Below, piece by piece: positions 33,030 to 40,770 of a stretch of DNA of 58,405 bases (position 1 is its first letter; every line of letters starts with the position of its first letter). Both the position numbers and the translations under genes were made by a program. The stretch lies in assembly GCA_963544155.1 (NCBI GenBank), contig CAUUDW010000007.1, positions 1 to 58,405 on the forward strand, written 5' to 3'. Under the pieces are notes generated by a model. That model had not been told where the DNA came from. It saw only the letters and a list, made by a program, of their open reading frames with translations, and did not search any database. The stretch comes from Nanoperiomorbus sp963544155. GTDB lineage: Bacteria; Patescibacteriota; Saccharimonadia; Saccharimonadales; Saccharimonadaceae.

Positions 33030-33071
33030 CCGGCGGGTCGGCGTATGCTTTTTTATACGCCGGCTCGCCGG
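33030..33071 (+). other. Long hairpin after hairpin-chain ORF 3
   Basis: A 17-bp stem with two G-U pairs (33030-33046 with 33055-33071) and a T-rich 8-nt loop, directly after the stop codon. It continues the hairpin chain beyond the reading frame, which suggests that the structure rather than the protein sets the pattern. Confidence 0.75.
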
Positions 33072-33098
33072 CATCTCTATCCATTCCCTCCATCATCC

Positions 33099-33130
33099 CC
33101 CCCTGCTTCCGAGCAGGGGGATTTTCCTTT
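33099..33130 (+). terminator. Terminator of hairpin-chain gene 3
   Basis: CCCCCTGCT, loop TCCG, AGCAGGGGG (33099-33120), then ATTTTCCTTTT. The loop and the inner TGCT/AGCA pairs are the same as in the terminators of genes 1 and 2, with a different outer stem. Confidence 0.85.
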
Positions 33131-33213
33131 TCTATAATCTTTGAAACTTTTTGCCCTACGGCTCAGAGCTATGTATGGTCTCTGTTTCCGTGATTACTCG
33201 CCTCCTCATTCTC

Positions 33214-33307
33214 CACTCTATTAGTCATTTCCTGAAGACTGTGTGCGCTTGAAGCTCAGCAGCACACGAGCCAGCCAGGCGGGTCTGAAGGAAATGATGA
33301 TAGAGTG
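33214..33307 (-). repeat. S element copy 5
   Basis: A minus-oriented S unit with outer arms CACTCTAT/ATAGAGTG, a third arm subtype. It lies on the left of rpsJ in inverted orientation to S copy 6 on the right. Confidence 0.8.
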
Positions 33308-33345
33308 AAGGACAATAGGCACTCTCTGGTGAAGCAAGGAAGTTG

Positions 33346-33663
33346 CTACATGCGTATCTCAGCGTCGACGCCGGCAGGTAGCGACAGATTCTGCAAGCTA
33401 TCGATCGTCTTCGGCTTAGCGTCGACGATGTCGATCAAACGCTTGTGGACTCGCATCTCAAAGGCTTCGCCACCTGTCTTAAAGATATGAGGCGACTTGA
33501 CGACAGTAAAGGTGCTCCGCTTGACTGGCAGTGGTACCGGACCGACTACCGAAGCGCCACTACGTAGTGCTGTCTCAACGATTTGTTTAGCAGCCGCATC
33601 AATGACTCGGCTGTCGTAGGCCTTTAGCTTGATTCTGATCTTGGGTGCTGATGATTCAGCCAT
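33346..33663 (-). CDS. rpsJ: 30S ribosomal protein S10 (uS10), inverted
   Basis: The 105-residue protein of the 30S head and transcription antitermination complex has IRIKLKAYDSRVIDAAAKQIVETA and VGPVPLPVKRSTFTVVKSPHIFK. The frame is open upstream to 33783, but the ATG at 33663, preceded by GAGAGG, gives the normal length. In most bacteria rpsJ heads the S10 operon in the same direction as rplC. Here it is on the opposite strand, between two inverted S repeats and separated from rplC by a membrane-protein gene. It has its own promoter. Confidence 0.96.
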   Translation of the reverse strand: MAESSAPKIRIKLKAYDSRVIDAAAKQIVETALRSGASVVGPVPLPVKRSTFTVVKSPHIFKTGGEAFEMRVHKRLIDIVDAKPKTIDSLQNLSLPAGVDAEIRM

Positions 33664-33749
33664 GAGGATACCTCTCTTCTGCCTGTTCTCCGAGGCTAGG
33701 GACGCTGCAATCTCACGTAGAGTGTCCAACGTAATTAGATAACACCTAT

Positions 33750-33778
33750 ATAGTACGATATTTGCGCTTCTATGACAA
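33750..33778 (-). promoter_or_regulatory. rpsJ promoter
   Basis: On the minus strand TTGTCA and TACTAT are exactly 17 nt apart, giving a leader of about 80 nt before rpsJ. Confidence 0.7.
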
Positions 33779-33813
33779 TGCATACTTGATTGACATCTGA
33801 TTAACCTCTCACT

Positions 33814-33914
33814 CTTCGTCTCGTCATCATTTCCTTCAGACCCGCCTGGCTGGCTCGTGTGCTGCTGAGCTTCAAGCGTGCACAGTCTTCAGGAAATGAC
33901 TGACGCAGACGAAG
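33814..33914 (+). repeat. S element copy 6
   Basis: Plus-oriented S unit with outer arms CTTCGTCT/AGACGAAG and inner stem GTGTGC/GTGCAC (two G-U pairs). It is inverted relative to S copy 5 across rpsJ. Confidence 0.85.
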
Positions 33915-33954
33915 GACGAAAGACACCCTTGGCACGACCATTAAGATTCATAGC

Positions 33955-33990
33955 TTGATGCCGGACGGTCCAGCTTGTAGAATAGTAGAA
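33955..33990 (+). promoter_or_regulatory. Promoter of the 33991 ORF, leaderless
   Basis: TTGATG (33955-33960), 17 nt, TAGAAT (33978-33983), seven bases, then ATG. No Shine-Dalgarno is present. Confidence 0.65.
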
Positions 33991-34338
33991 ATGGCGAAAG
34001 CAAAAATATGGCTAAAAAGACGCACCTCTCGGGGTGAAGGGCGACAAGTCAAGCGCCAACCTCGCCTGAACGCCCGCAATCTCGACCGAGACATTCAGAA
34101 AAACCAGCTCATCTACTCGCACTACCTGCTGAAATATGTAGTACTATTCGTCATCGGTCTCTGCTGGCTACGCATCGGCATCGTCGTCGGACCGCTGACT
34201 AGCTTGCCGGTCGGTCTGATGATCGGACTCGTCGTTGTCAGCCTGGAGCGCTTTCGAACCAGTCGGAAAATCGAGCTGGCTATCCTGCTGGTAGCCGGTC
34301 TGCTGAGCTACTTTCTCCCCGTCGGCCTGGTGTTGTAA
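33991..34338 (+). CDS. Small two-helix membrane protein
   Basis: A 115-residue protein that I do not recognise. A basic N-terminus (residues 1-40, KAKIWLKRRTSRGEGRQVKRQPR) is followed by hydrophobic segments at about 47-80 (VVLFVIGLCWLRIGIVVGPLTSLPVGLMIGLVVV) and 93-114. The positive-inside rule puts the N-terminus in the cytoplasm. The frame opens at an earlier ATG, but that lies inside the promoter, so the leaderless ATG is preferred. The rplC promoter overlaps its 3' end. Confidence 0.65.
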   Translation: MAKAKIWLKRRTSRGEGRQVKRQPRLNARNLDRDIQKNQLIYSHYLLKYVVLFVIGLCWLRIGIVVGPLTSLPVGLMIGLVVVSLERFRTSRKIELAILLVAGLLSYFLPVGLVL

Positions 34339-34476
34339 AAGTAGACTATCCGTGATAGACTAACCTTGTTAATATTAGATAGACGTCCCTGAGAACGTCT
34401 GTAAGTCTCTGGCAAGCATGGTGGTGCGTCGGAGAAACTGCAGATTCTCAGGCGTTTTAAGTGGAAAAGGGAAAGT
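34333..34476 (+). promoter_or_regulatory. S10 operon promoter and leader
   Basis: TTGTAA (34333-34338), 17 nt, TAGACT (34356-34361). The leader of about 110 nt contains AGACGT/ACGTCT (about 34380-34400) and GAGAA/TTCTC (about 34433-34451) hairpins, a plausible site for ribosomal-protein feedback. This promoter drives rplC to rplO. Confidence 0.65.
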
Positions 34477-35115
34477 ATGCATACTTTAATCGGTACCAAA
34501 CTTGGTATGACCCAGATCCTTGGCGAAGGTGGCGTGGTGATCCCGATCACCGTCATTGCAGCCGGTCCTTGTACTGTCACTCAGGTGAAGTCGCTCGAGC
34601 ATGACGGCTATAATGCAGTACAGCTGGGCTATGGGAGTGGGAAGAACCTGAGCAATGCCGTTGCCGGGCATGTCAAAGCATCCGGTGCAACTCCTAAAGT
34701 GATTCGTGAGGTGCGTCTAGACGAGTTGGGCGAGGAGAAAGTCGGCGATACTATCAGTGCCGACATTTTTAATGTTGGCGATAGTGTCGATGTCCAGGGG
34801 ACTAGCAAGGGTAAAGGCTGGGCAGGCACGATCAAGCGCCACAACTTCCATCGTCAGCGTAAGACTCACGGTGGTAAGGGCAATACCAGAAAGATAGGCT
34901 CAATTGGCTCGATGTACCCACAGCGAATTTGGAAGGGTCACCCCATGGCGGGTCAAATGGGCGGCGAGCAGGTCACCGTCAAGAACTTATCAGTTGCCTA
35001 CATTGACTCGGCTAAGAACCTGATCGGGGTCAAGGGTGCCGTTCCCGGACCGAAGAAAGGCATAGTGGTGATTAGCTCGGCGAAGCAGTTCGGACACGGA
35101 AAGGAGGCTAAGTAA
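34477..35115 (+). CDS. rplC: 50S ribosomal protein L3 (uL3)
   Basis: The 212-residue early-assembly protein near the peptidyl transferase centre is identified by IGTKLGMTQI at the N-terminus, TSKGKGWAGTIKRHNF, HGGKGNTRKIGSIG and KGAVPGPKKGIVVI. It is the first gene of the plus-strand operon, where rpsJ would usually be first. It overlaps rplD (TAATG). Confidence 0.98.
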   Translation: MHTLIGTKLGMTQILGEGGVVIPITVIAAGPCTVTQVKSLEHDGYNAVQLGYGSGKNLSNAVAGHVKASGATPKVIREVRLDELGEEKVGDTISADIFNVGDSVDVQGTSKGKGWAGTIKRHNFHRQRKTHGGKGNTRKIGSIGSMYPQRIWKGHPMAGQMGGEQVTVKNLSVAYIDSAKNLIGVKGAVPGPKKGIVVISSAKQFGHGKEAK

Positions 35116-35714
35116 TGGCTAATGCGAAGTTAGACGACGCTGTTTTCGCTGTCGAAGTGGCGAATCATCAGCTACTCAGATTAGCTTACGATAGTTACCT
35201 GGCGGCTAGCCGACAAGTCGGAGCTAAGACTAAGACGAGGGGCGAAGTGCGAGGCGGTGGACGTAAACCATGGCGCCAGAAAGGCACCGGTCGAGCCCGC
35301 TTCGGCTCCAGTCGTAACCCGATCTGGCGGGGTGGCGGTGTCGCTTTTGGTCCATCGGGCATCGAGAACTACACTAAGCGATTATCTAAGGCGAGCAAAC
35401 GGACAGCTATCCGACAAGCTCTGTCTCTAGCTAATAAGTCAGGCGAGATTACAGTTGTAGATGATTTCAAGTCTACCGGCAAGACCAAGGACGCAGTCAA
35501 GCTAATTCAGTCAGCCGGTCTGGCTGACCGACGTCGTATTCTACTGGTCGATAACAAGACAACCGAGAAGATCTATGCGACTTCTAACTTAGTGAACCTT
35601 GAGCTGGTTAGTCCGACTTATCTCAGCGTCTACCACATTCTTAACGCTGATGCGATCATCTTTACTAAGCCGGCCCTTGAGGCAACGACCGAGTGGCTGA
35701 AGGAGGACAAGTAA
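35115..35714 (+). CDS. rplD: 50S ribosomal protein L4 (uL4)
   Basis: A 199-residue exit-tunnel protein. TKTRGEVRGGGRKPWRQKGTGRARFGSSRNPIWRGGG is the conserved tunnel loop. In E. coli L4 represses its own operon; whether that holds here is unknown. One-base overlaps join it to rplC and rplW. Confidence 0.98.
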   Translation: MANAKLDDAVFAVEVANHQLLRLAYDSYLAASRQVGAKTKTRGEVRGGGRKPWRQKGTGRARFGSSRNPIWRGGGVAFGPSGIENYTKRLSKASKRTAIRQALSLANKSGEITVVDDFKSTGKTKDAVKLIQSAGLADRRRILLVDNKTTEKIYATSNLVNLELVSPTYLSVYHILNADAIIFTKPALEATTEWLKEDK

Positions 35715-36022
35715 TGGTTATTTCCCCAAGAATCTCAGAGAAAAGCTACGCCTTGTCTCGCCAGAATATTTACGTCTTTGACGTACCGGTGGGCGCAAAT
35801 AAAGCCGAGGTAATCAGAGAGTTGGCTCGGGAGTACCCCGATCTGGAGGTAGCCGATGTCCGCCTGATGGTAGCCAAGGGCAAGGTCAAGGCGACTAACC
35901 GGGGCAAGCGAGCCCGCCCGGGTGAGACTAGGCATTCTGATAGCAAGAAGGCATATGTAACGGTGACTAAAGGTGAGCTAGATGTCTTTAAGGATCTAGC
36001 GAAAGACAGGGAGGAGAAATAA
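35714..36022 (+). CDS. rplW: 50S ribosomal protein L23 (uL23)
   Basis: A 102-residue tunnel-exit protein and docking site for trigger factor and SRP. ISPRISEKSYALSRQNIYVFDVPVGANKAEV is canonical. The frame extends seven codons into rplD, but the overlapping ATG at 35714 is the expected start. Confidence 0.96.
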   Translation: MVISPRISEKSYALSRQNIYVFDVPVGANKAEVIRELAREYPDLEVADVRLMVAKGKVKATNRGKRARPGETRHSDSKKAYVTVTKGELDVFKDLAKDREEK

Positions 36023-36870
36023 TGGCGGTCAAACGAATGGCTCCGACAACTCCTGCTCGACGAGGTATGACCTCGCAGGACTTTGATCAGATCACCACCA
36101 AGAAGCCGGTCAAGAGCCTGATCGTAGCTAGGAAGCAAAAGTCGGGGCGCAATAACGCAGGTAGGATAACTAGTCGGCATCGAGGCGGCGGGGCTAAGCG
36201 ATTTATTCGCTTGGTTGAGTTTAACCCCGAGGCTGGGCTGAAGGCGACGGTTGAACACATCGAGTATGACCCGGGCCGGACAGCTCGAATCGCTCGCTTG
36301 AGAGATGAGAATGGACGCCTCAGCTATACGCTGGCTACTCATGGTATGAGGCAAGGGCAGGTAGTCCAAGTCTCTAGTGACAACACCCCGGCGGCGATTG
36401 AGCAGGGTAATCGTCTCAAGCTGCGGGATATTCCACTTGGTTCAACTATCAATAACATTGAATTAGTAGCCGGTCGAGGTGGTCAAGCAGTCCGCTCAGC
36501 CGGAGCTAGTGCTCAACTAACCGCTAAAGAAGGCAAGTATGCGATGGTGCGGATGCCTTCCGGTGAGGTACGTAAGTTTCACCTAGAGTGCATGGCTACT
36601 CTTGGCTCGATCGGCAATGAGCAGCACCAGAATATCAAGATTGGTTCAGCCGGTCGCAAGCGCCACCTCGGTATCCGACCGCGAGTGCGTGGTGTGGCGA
36701 TGAACGCCGTAGATCACCCGCACGGTGGTGGTGATGGCGGTCAGCACGGTACCGGTAAGCCGCCTCGCACGCCTTGGGGTCAGCTGACTCTGGGCAAGCG
36801 GACTCGTCGACGTAAATCAACTAACAATATGATCGTCAAAAGTCGCCATGATGCGAAGAGGAGGAAATAA
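36022..36870 (+). CDS. rplB: 50S ribosomal protein L2 (uL2)
   Basis: A 282-residue peptidyl-transferase-centre protein. GRNNAGRITSRHRGGGAKRFIR, VRMPSGEVRKFH and VDHPHGGGDGGQHGTGKPPRTPWG with its conserved His are present. The C-terminal KRTRRRK tail is normal. Confidence 0.98.
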   Translation: MAVKRMAPTTPARRGMTSQDFDQITTKKPVKSLIVARKQKSGRNNAGRITSRHRGGGAKRFIRLVEFNPEAGLKATVEHIEYDPGRTARIARLRDENGRLSYTLATHGMRQGQVVQVSSDNTPAAIEQGNRLKLRDIPLGSTINNIELVAGRGGQAVRSAGASAQLTAKEGKYAMVRMPSGEVRKFHLECMATLGSIGNEQHQNIKIGSAGRKRHLGIRPRVRGVAMNAVDHPHGGGDGGQHGTGKPPRTPWGQLTLGKRTRRRKSTNNMIVKSRHDAKRRK

Positions 36871-37134
36871 ATGAGTAGAAGCCTGAAGAAAGGGCCGTTT
36901 GTCGACGTCAAACTGGCAAGAAAGATAGCTAGCTTATCGGCAGACGATCGGACAGTTGTCAAGACCTGGGCACGGGCCTCGACGGTCACTCCAGAGATGG
37001 TCAGTCGGACTGTGGCGGTACACAATGGTCGGGTGCATGTGCCGGTTTTTATCAGCGAAAATATGGTTGGTCACAAGCTGGGTGAGTTTGCTCCGACCCG
37101 CAAGTTCCGTAAGCATGGAGGGAAGAAGAAATGA
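36871..37134 (+). CDS. rpsS: 30S ribosomal protein S19 (uS19)
   Basis: An 87-residue 30S head protein: SRSLKKGPFVD, TWARASTVTPEMV, VHNGRVHVPVFI and GHKLGEFAPTRKFRKHGG. It overlaps rplV by 4 nt (ATGA). Confidence 0.97.
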   Translation: MSRSLKKGPFVDVKLARKIASLSADDRTVVKTWARASTVTPEMVSRTVAVHNGRVHVPVFISENMVGHKLGEFAPTRKFRKHGGKKK

Positions 37135-37556
37135 GCGATAACTTATCAGCTCGGGCGACACTCAATGGTCTGCGTCTAGCCCCCCGTAAAGTCTCGCTTG
37201 TTGCCGGCCTGGTGCGTGGCCGCACCGTCGAAGATGCGATAGTCATCCTCGGACACACTCCGAAGCGAGCAGCTAAGCCACTACTTAAGCTACTGGAGAG
37301 TGTACGGGCGAATGCTATCAATAATCATAATCTCAAGTCAGAAGGGCTCAGGATCAGCACCCTCTCGGTGACAGCCGGTGCCAGACTGAAGCGTTTCCGA
37401 CCCGTTTCCCGCGGTCAAGCTCATCCCTATCAGAAGCGAACCAGCAATATTTTAGTGGTGGTTAGCGGAGTGGCGAAGCCAGCTAAACAAGCTAAGAAGT
37501 CGGAGCCCAAGCAAGATAAAGAGGTGGCTAAGCCGGCCAAGAAGGAGAGCAAGTAA
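37131..37556 (+). CDS. rplV: 50S ribosomal protein L22 (uL22)
   Basis: A 141-residue tunnel protein. LRLAPRKVSLVAGLVRGRTVEDA and RFRPVSRGQAHPYQKRTSNILVVV (ending the tunnel hairpin) are clear. Residues 115-141 are a Lys/Ala/Pro-rich extension beyond the usual end. Confidence 0.96.
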   Translation: MSDNLSARATLNGLRLAPRKVSLVAGLVRGRTVEDAIVILGHTPKRAAKPLLKLLESVRANAINNHNLKSEGLRISTLSVTAGARLKRFRPVSRGQAHPYQKRTSNILVVVSGVAKPAKQAKKSEPKQDKEVAKPAKKESK

Positions 37557-38188
37557 TGGGTCAGAAAGTAAATCCGATTAGCATGCGGGTCCAGAGCACG
37601 AAGAACTGGACGAGTAAGTGGTTTGCCAGTGGCAAGAAGAGCTTTGCCAACTGGCTGGCGATGGACATCAAGCTGCGTCGGACGATTGAACAGCGTTTCA
37701 CCAGCCGGGCAGTGATTGACCGGATCGATATTGAGCGGTCGGCCGGTCAAACAGTAATTAACATCTGGACTTCTAAGGCTGGTATCGTGATTGGTCGAGG
37801 TGGTGCCGGTGTACAAGAGCTTAAAGCTCAGTTAGAAAAGATTGCCGGTGAGCCGATTCGCCTCAATATAGAAGAGATCAAACGTCCCGACCTAGCCGCT
37901 AAGATAGTTAGTGAGAATATCGCTCGCCAGCTAGAGCGTCGCATCAACTTCCGTCGGGCTATCAAGTCGGCTATTCAGAATATCATGTCGGCAGGGGCCA
38001 AAGGTGTCCGGATCGAGGTAGCAGGGCGCCTGAACGGGGCGGAGATGTCTCGCCGAGAGAAGTTTATCGAAGGCTCAGTGCCGCTACACACCATCCGAGC
38101 CAATATCGACTACAATCTGGCAGTGGCTCGAACACCGGCTGGGACGATCGGTATCAAAGTATGGATTAATAAGGGAGAGAGGCGTTAG
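37556..38188 (+). CDS. rpsC: 30S ribosomal protein S3 (uS3)
   Basis: A 210-residue mRNA-entry protein with an N-terminal MGQKVNPISMRV, a KH domain (VINIWTSKAGIVIGRGGAGVQELKAQL) and a C-terminal domain (GVRIEVAGRLNGAEMSRREKFIEGSVPLHTIRANIDY). Normal length. Confidence 0.98.
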   Translation: MGQKVNPISMRVQSTKNWTSKWFASGKKSFANWLAMDIKLRRTIEQRFTSRAVIDRIDIERSAGQTVINIWTSKAGIVIGRGGAGVQELKAQLEKIAGEPIRLNIEEIKRPDLAAKIVSENIARQLERRINFRRAIKSAIQNIMSAGAKGVRIEVAGRLNGAEMSRREKFIEGSVPLHTIRANIDYNLAVARTPAGTIGIKVWINKGERR

Positions 38189-38602
38189 ATGTTATTACCA
38201 AAACGAACCAAGTATCGCAAAGCCTTCAAAGGTCGCAATGACGGCGTAGCGACTCGTTGCAATCGTCTCGCCTTTGGTGACTATGGCTTGCAGAGTCTGA
38301 GTAACGAGCGTATCACCAGCCGTCAGATCGAGGCGGCTCGTCGGGCGATTACCGGGCAGACCAAGCGTGGCGGTAAGGTCTGGATCAGAATTTTCCCTCA
38401 TACGCCGGTGACTAACAAGCCGCTGGGGTTGAAGATGGGAGGCGGTAAGGGCTCGCCGGAATATTTCGTAGCCAAGGTCAAGACCGGCACTATGCTCTTT
38501 GAGATGAATGGCGTTAGCGAAGATGTCGCCCGAGAGGCGATGCGCTTGGCCGGGCATAAGCTACCGGTCAAGACTCGTTTTGTAAAACGGGAGGAGGCAT
38601 AA
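38189..38602 (+). CDS. rplP: 50S ribosomal protein L16 (uL16)
   Basis: A 137-residue protein near the A-site tRNA elbow: MLLPKRTKYRKAFKGR, AFGDYGLQSL, GGKVWIRIFPHTPVTNKPLGLKMGGGKGSPEYFVA. It abuts rpsC. Confidence 0.98.
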   Translation: MLLPKRTKYRKAFKGRNDGVATRCNRLAFGDYGLQSLSNERITSRQIEAARRAITGQTKRGGKVWIRIFPHTPVTNKPLGLKMGGGKGSPEYFVAKVKTGTMLFEMNGVSEDVAREAMRLAGHKLPVKTRFVKREEA

Positions 38603-38605
38603 GCT

Positions 38606-38905
38606 ATGGCAGACAGTAAAGTAACTAAGTCGGAAAAGACGACCAAGTTAGCCGAGGCGAAGCAGAATACCAAGCCGGCCAAGCGTTCGACTGCCGACCT
38701 GCTCAATGATCTGCGGAGCTCTTCGCAGGCTCAGCTGAATAATGCCTTGATCGAAGCAAAAGCCGATCTCAAGAAGGCTCAGCAAATGCTGAAGGCAGGC
38801 GAGTTGCCGGCCAGTCATGTCATTAAGCAGATGAAAGCTAAGATAGCTCGGATTCATACCGTTATGACGGAAAGTAAGAATAACAAGGATAAGGAGGCGA
38901 AATGA
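38606..38905 (+). CDS. rpmC: 50S ribosomal protein L29 (uL29), extended
   Basis: A 99-residue protein; most L29 are about 65. The core two-helix hairpin is STADLLNDLRSSSQAQLNNALIEAKADL to ARIHTVMTES (about 28-92). A Lys/Ala/Thr-rich extension of about 26 residues precedes it. The gene order rplP-rpmC-rpsQ supports the call. Confidence 0.9.
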   Translation: MADSKVTKSEKTTKLAEAKQNTKPAKRSTADLLNDLRSSSQAQLNNALIEAKADLKKAQQMLKAGELPASHVIKQMKAKIARIHTVMTESKNNKDKEAK

Positions 38906-39237
38906 GCAAGCGCGCATTGACCGGTGTAGTCTCTAGTATTGCCGGCAACAAGACTATCGTCGTCACGAGGACAGTACGCAAAACTCATCCTCTATACGGC
39001 AAGCGCTACACTACCAGTCGCAAGTTTCATGCTCACGACGAGGCGAACGATGCCAAGGTTGGCGACACAGTCGTAATCGAGGAGAGTAAGCCCTATTCTC
39101 GGACGGTAGTCTGGTCGATGAAGCAGATCTTGTCACGTGGTCATGAAAAGCTGGAGATCAAGCAGTCGGAACTTGAGCAAGAACTGGAGGCCGGAGCTGA
39201 GGGGCATACCAAGCCGGAGCCGGAGGAGGAGGCGTAA
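38902..39237 (+). CDS. rpsQ: 30S ribosomal protein S17 (uS17), extended
   Basis: A 111-residue protein with the OB-fold core LTGVVSSIAGNKTIVVTRTVRKTHPLYGKRYTTSRKFHAHDE and GDTVVIEESKPYSRTVVW. The last 30 residues form a Glu-rich extension. It overlaps rpmC by 4 nt and rplN by one. Confidence 0.95.
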   Translation: MSKRALTGVVSSIAGNKTIVVTRTVRKTHPLYGKRYTTSRKFHAHDEANDAKVGDTVVIEESKPYSRTVVWSMKQILSRGHEKLEIKQSELEQELEAGAEGHTKPEPEEEA

Positions 39238-39605
39238 TGATTCAACAAGAAAGTCGCCTTCGAGTAGCTGACAACAGTGGCGCCAAGGAAGTTCTCTGCA
39301 TCAGAGTGCTGGGGGCGACCGGTCGACGTTACGCCCGGGTAGGTGATGTCATTACCGCTAGTGTCAAGCAAGCTGATCCGCATGGAAACACAGCTCGTAA
39401 ATCGGTGGTGCGTTGCGTGGTGGTTCGCACTCGGGAGCAGATTCGACGTCGAGATGGTTCAACTATCAGCTTTGACGATAATGCTGTGGTCTTGATCAAC
39501 GATGACAAGACACCGAAAGCCACCCGAGTCTTTGGTCCGATTCCTAGAGAGCTACGTGACCTAGGCTACAGCAAGATAGTTTCGTTAGCACCGGAGGTAC
39601 TATAA
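39237..39605 (+). CDS. rplN: 50S ribosomal protein L14 (uL14)
   Basis: A 122-residue protein of the 50S subunit interface: MIQQESRLRVADNSGAKEVLCIRVLG, VVRTREQIRRRDGSTISFDDNAVVLIN and FGPIPRELRDLGYSKIVSLAPEVL. Standard length. Confidence 0.98.
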   Translation: MIQQESRLRVADNSGAKEVLCIRVLGATGRRYARVGDVITASVKQADPHGNTARKSVVRCVVVRTREQIRRRDGSTISFDDNAVVLINDDKTPKATRVFGPIPRELRDLGYSKIVSLAPEVL

Positions 39606-39901
39606 TGAAGCGGATAAAGACAGGCGACAAGGTCAAAATTATGACCGGATCACTGAAAGGTAAAGTGGCTGAGGTAGAGCGCCTTGATGGCTCACGGGTT
39701 TACCTCAAGGGTGTCCGACAGGTCGAACGTCACTATCGGGCTACCGCCTACAACCAGGGCGGCAAACGAGATGTTCATCTGCCGATTGATATCAGTAACG
39801 TTGCTTTGCTGGTTGATGATAAGCCAACCAAGGTAGCTTACCTAGTTAACGATACTAAGAAAGTGCGGATAGCCAAGCTTAATAAAAAGGAGATTAAATA
39901 A
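39605..39901 (+). CDS. rplX: 50S ribosomal protein L24 (uL24)
   Basis: A 98-residue assembly initiator with a KOW motif (KTGDKVKIMTGSLKGKVAEVERLDG) followed by DVHLPIDISNVALLVD. It is joined to its neighbours by one-base overlaps. Confidence 0.95.
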   Translation: MKRIKTGDKVKIMTGSLKGKVAEVERLDGSRVYLKGVRQVERHYRATAYNQGGKRDVHLPIDISNVALLVDDKPTKVAYLVNDTKKVRIAKLNKKEIK

Positions 39902-40485
39902 TGGCTGATACAGATCAGACTCGGGCGTACACTCCACGGCTAAAAGAGCTGTATCAGGTGCAATATGCTGCACAGCTCAAAGATGAGTTGGGTATTGCTA
40001 ACGTGAACAACGTCCCCAAGCTAAGCAAGATCGTCGTCAGTAGCGGTGTCGGTCGCCATAAAGACGATAAGCGCTACCAGGAAGTGGTGATGAATACCTT
40101 GACTAAGATTACCGGTCAGCGACCGGTCGCCCGCCAGGCGAAGAAATCAATCGCTACTTTCAAGATTCGTAAAGGTATGGGAGCGCCGATTGGCGTCTAT
40201 GTCACCCTCAGAGGAGACAGGATGTGGGAGTTTCTGGACCGACTAGTCAATGTAGCGATGCCTCGTATCCGAGATTTTCATGGCGTCAGTGCTAAATCGT
40301 TCGACCAACAAGGCAACTACAGCCTGGGGATCAGTGAGCAGTCAATCTTTCCGGAGCTAACCTTTGAAGAGACGACGACCTTGCACGGGCTGGAAGTAAC
40401 TCTGACGATTAAAAACGGCAACCCGGTTGCTTCACGAGCATTACTGGAGAAATTTGGTATCCCATTCGAAAAGGAGGTTAAATAA
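39901..40485 (+). CDS. rplE: 50S ribosomal protein L5 (uL5)
   Basis: A 194-residue 5S rRNA-binding protein: NVNNVPKLSKIVVSSGVG, ITGQRPVARQAKKSIATFKIRKGMGAPIGVYVTLRGDRMWEFLDRL and FPELTFEETTTLHGLEVTL. Normal. Confidence 0.98.
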   Translation: MADTDQTRAYTPRLKELYQVQYAAQLKDELGIANVNNVPKLSKIVVSSGVGRHKDDKRYQEVVMNTLTKITGQRPVARQAKKSIATFKIRKGMGAPIGVYVTLRGDRMWEFLDRLVNVAMPRIRDFHGVSAKSFDQQGNYSLGISEQSIFPELTFEETTTLHGLEVTLTIKNGNPVASRALLEKFGIPFEKEVK

Positions 40486-40754
40486 TGGCGAAGAAATCTG
40501 CCCTAGCTAGAAATCTAAAACGCCAGAAACTGGCTGAGAAGTATGCGGCTAAGCGTCAGGTCTTAAAGGCGGCGGGTGACAACGAAGCTCTCCAGAAGCT
40601 GCCTCGCAATAGCAATCCTAACCGAGTCAAGAATCGCTGCGCCGAGACGGGTCGTCCTCACTCGTATATGCGCAAGTTTGGGCTCAGTCGTATCAGCTTC
40701 CGAGAGCATGCCTCTAAAGGCGAGATCCCCGGTGTAACGAAAGCTAGTTGGTAG
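40485..40754 (+). CDS. rpsN: 30S ribosomal protein S14 (uS14), zinc-free type
   Basis: An 89-residue protein ending NRCAETGRPHSYMRKFGLSRISFREHASKGEIPGVTKASW, the long C-minus form. It lacks the two CxxC pairs of the short zinc-binding type. Confidence 0.96.
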   Translation: MAKKSALARNLKRQKLAEKYAAKRQVLKAAGDNEALQKLPRNSNPNRVKNRCAETGRPHSYMRKFGLSRISFREHASKGEIPGVTKASW

Positions 40755-40770
40755 AGAAAGGAGTATTGAG

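Noticed and set aside
33214..33307. S elements as Rho-independent terminators
   Set aside because: They lack a following T run, occur before as well as after genes, and some downstream genes already have separate terminators (for example tuf).
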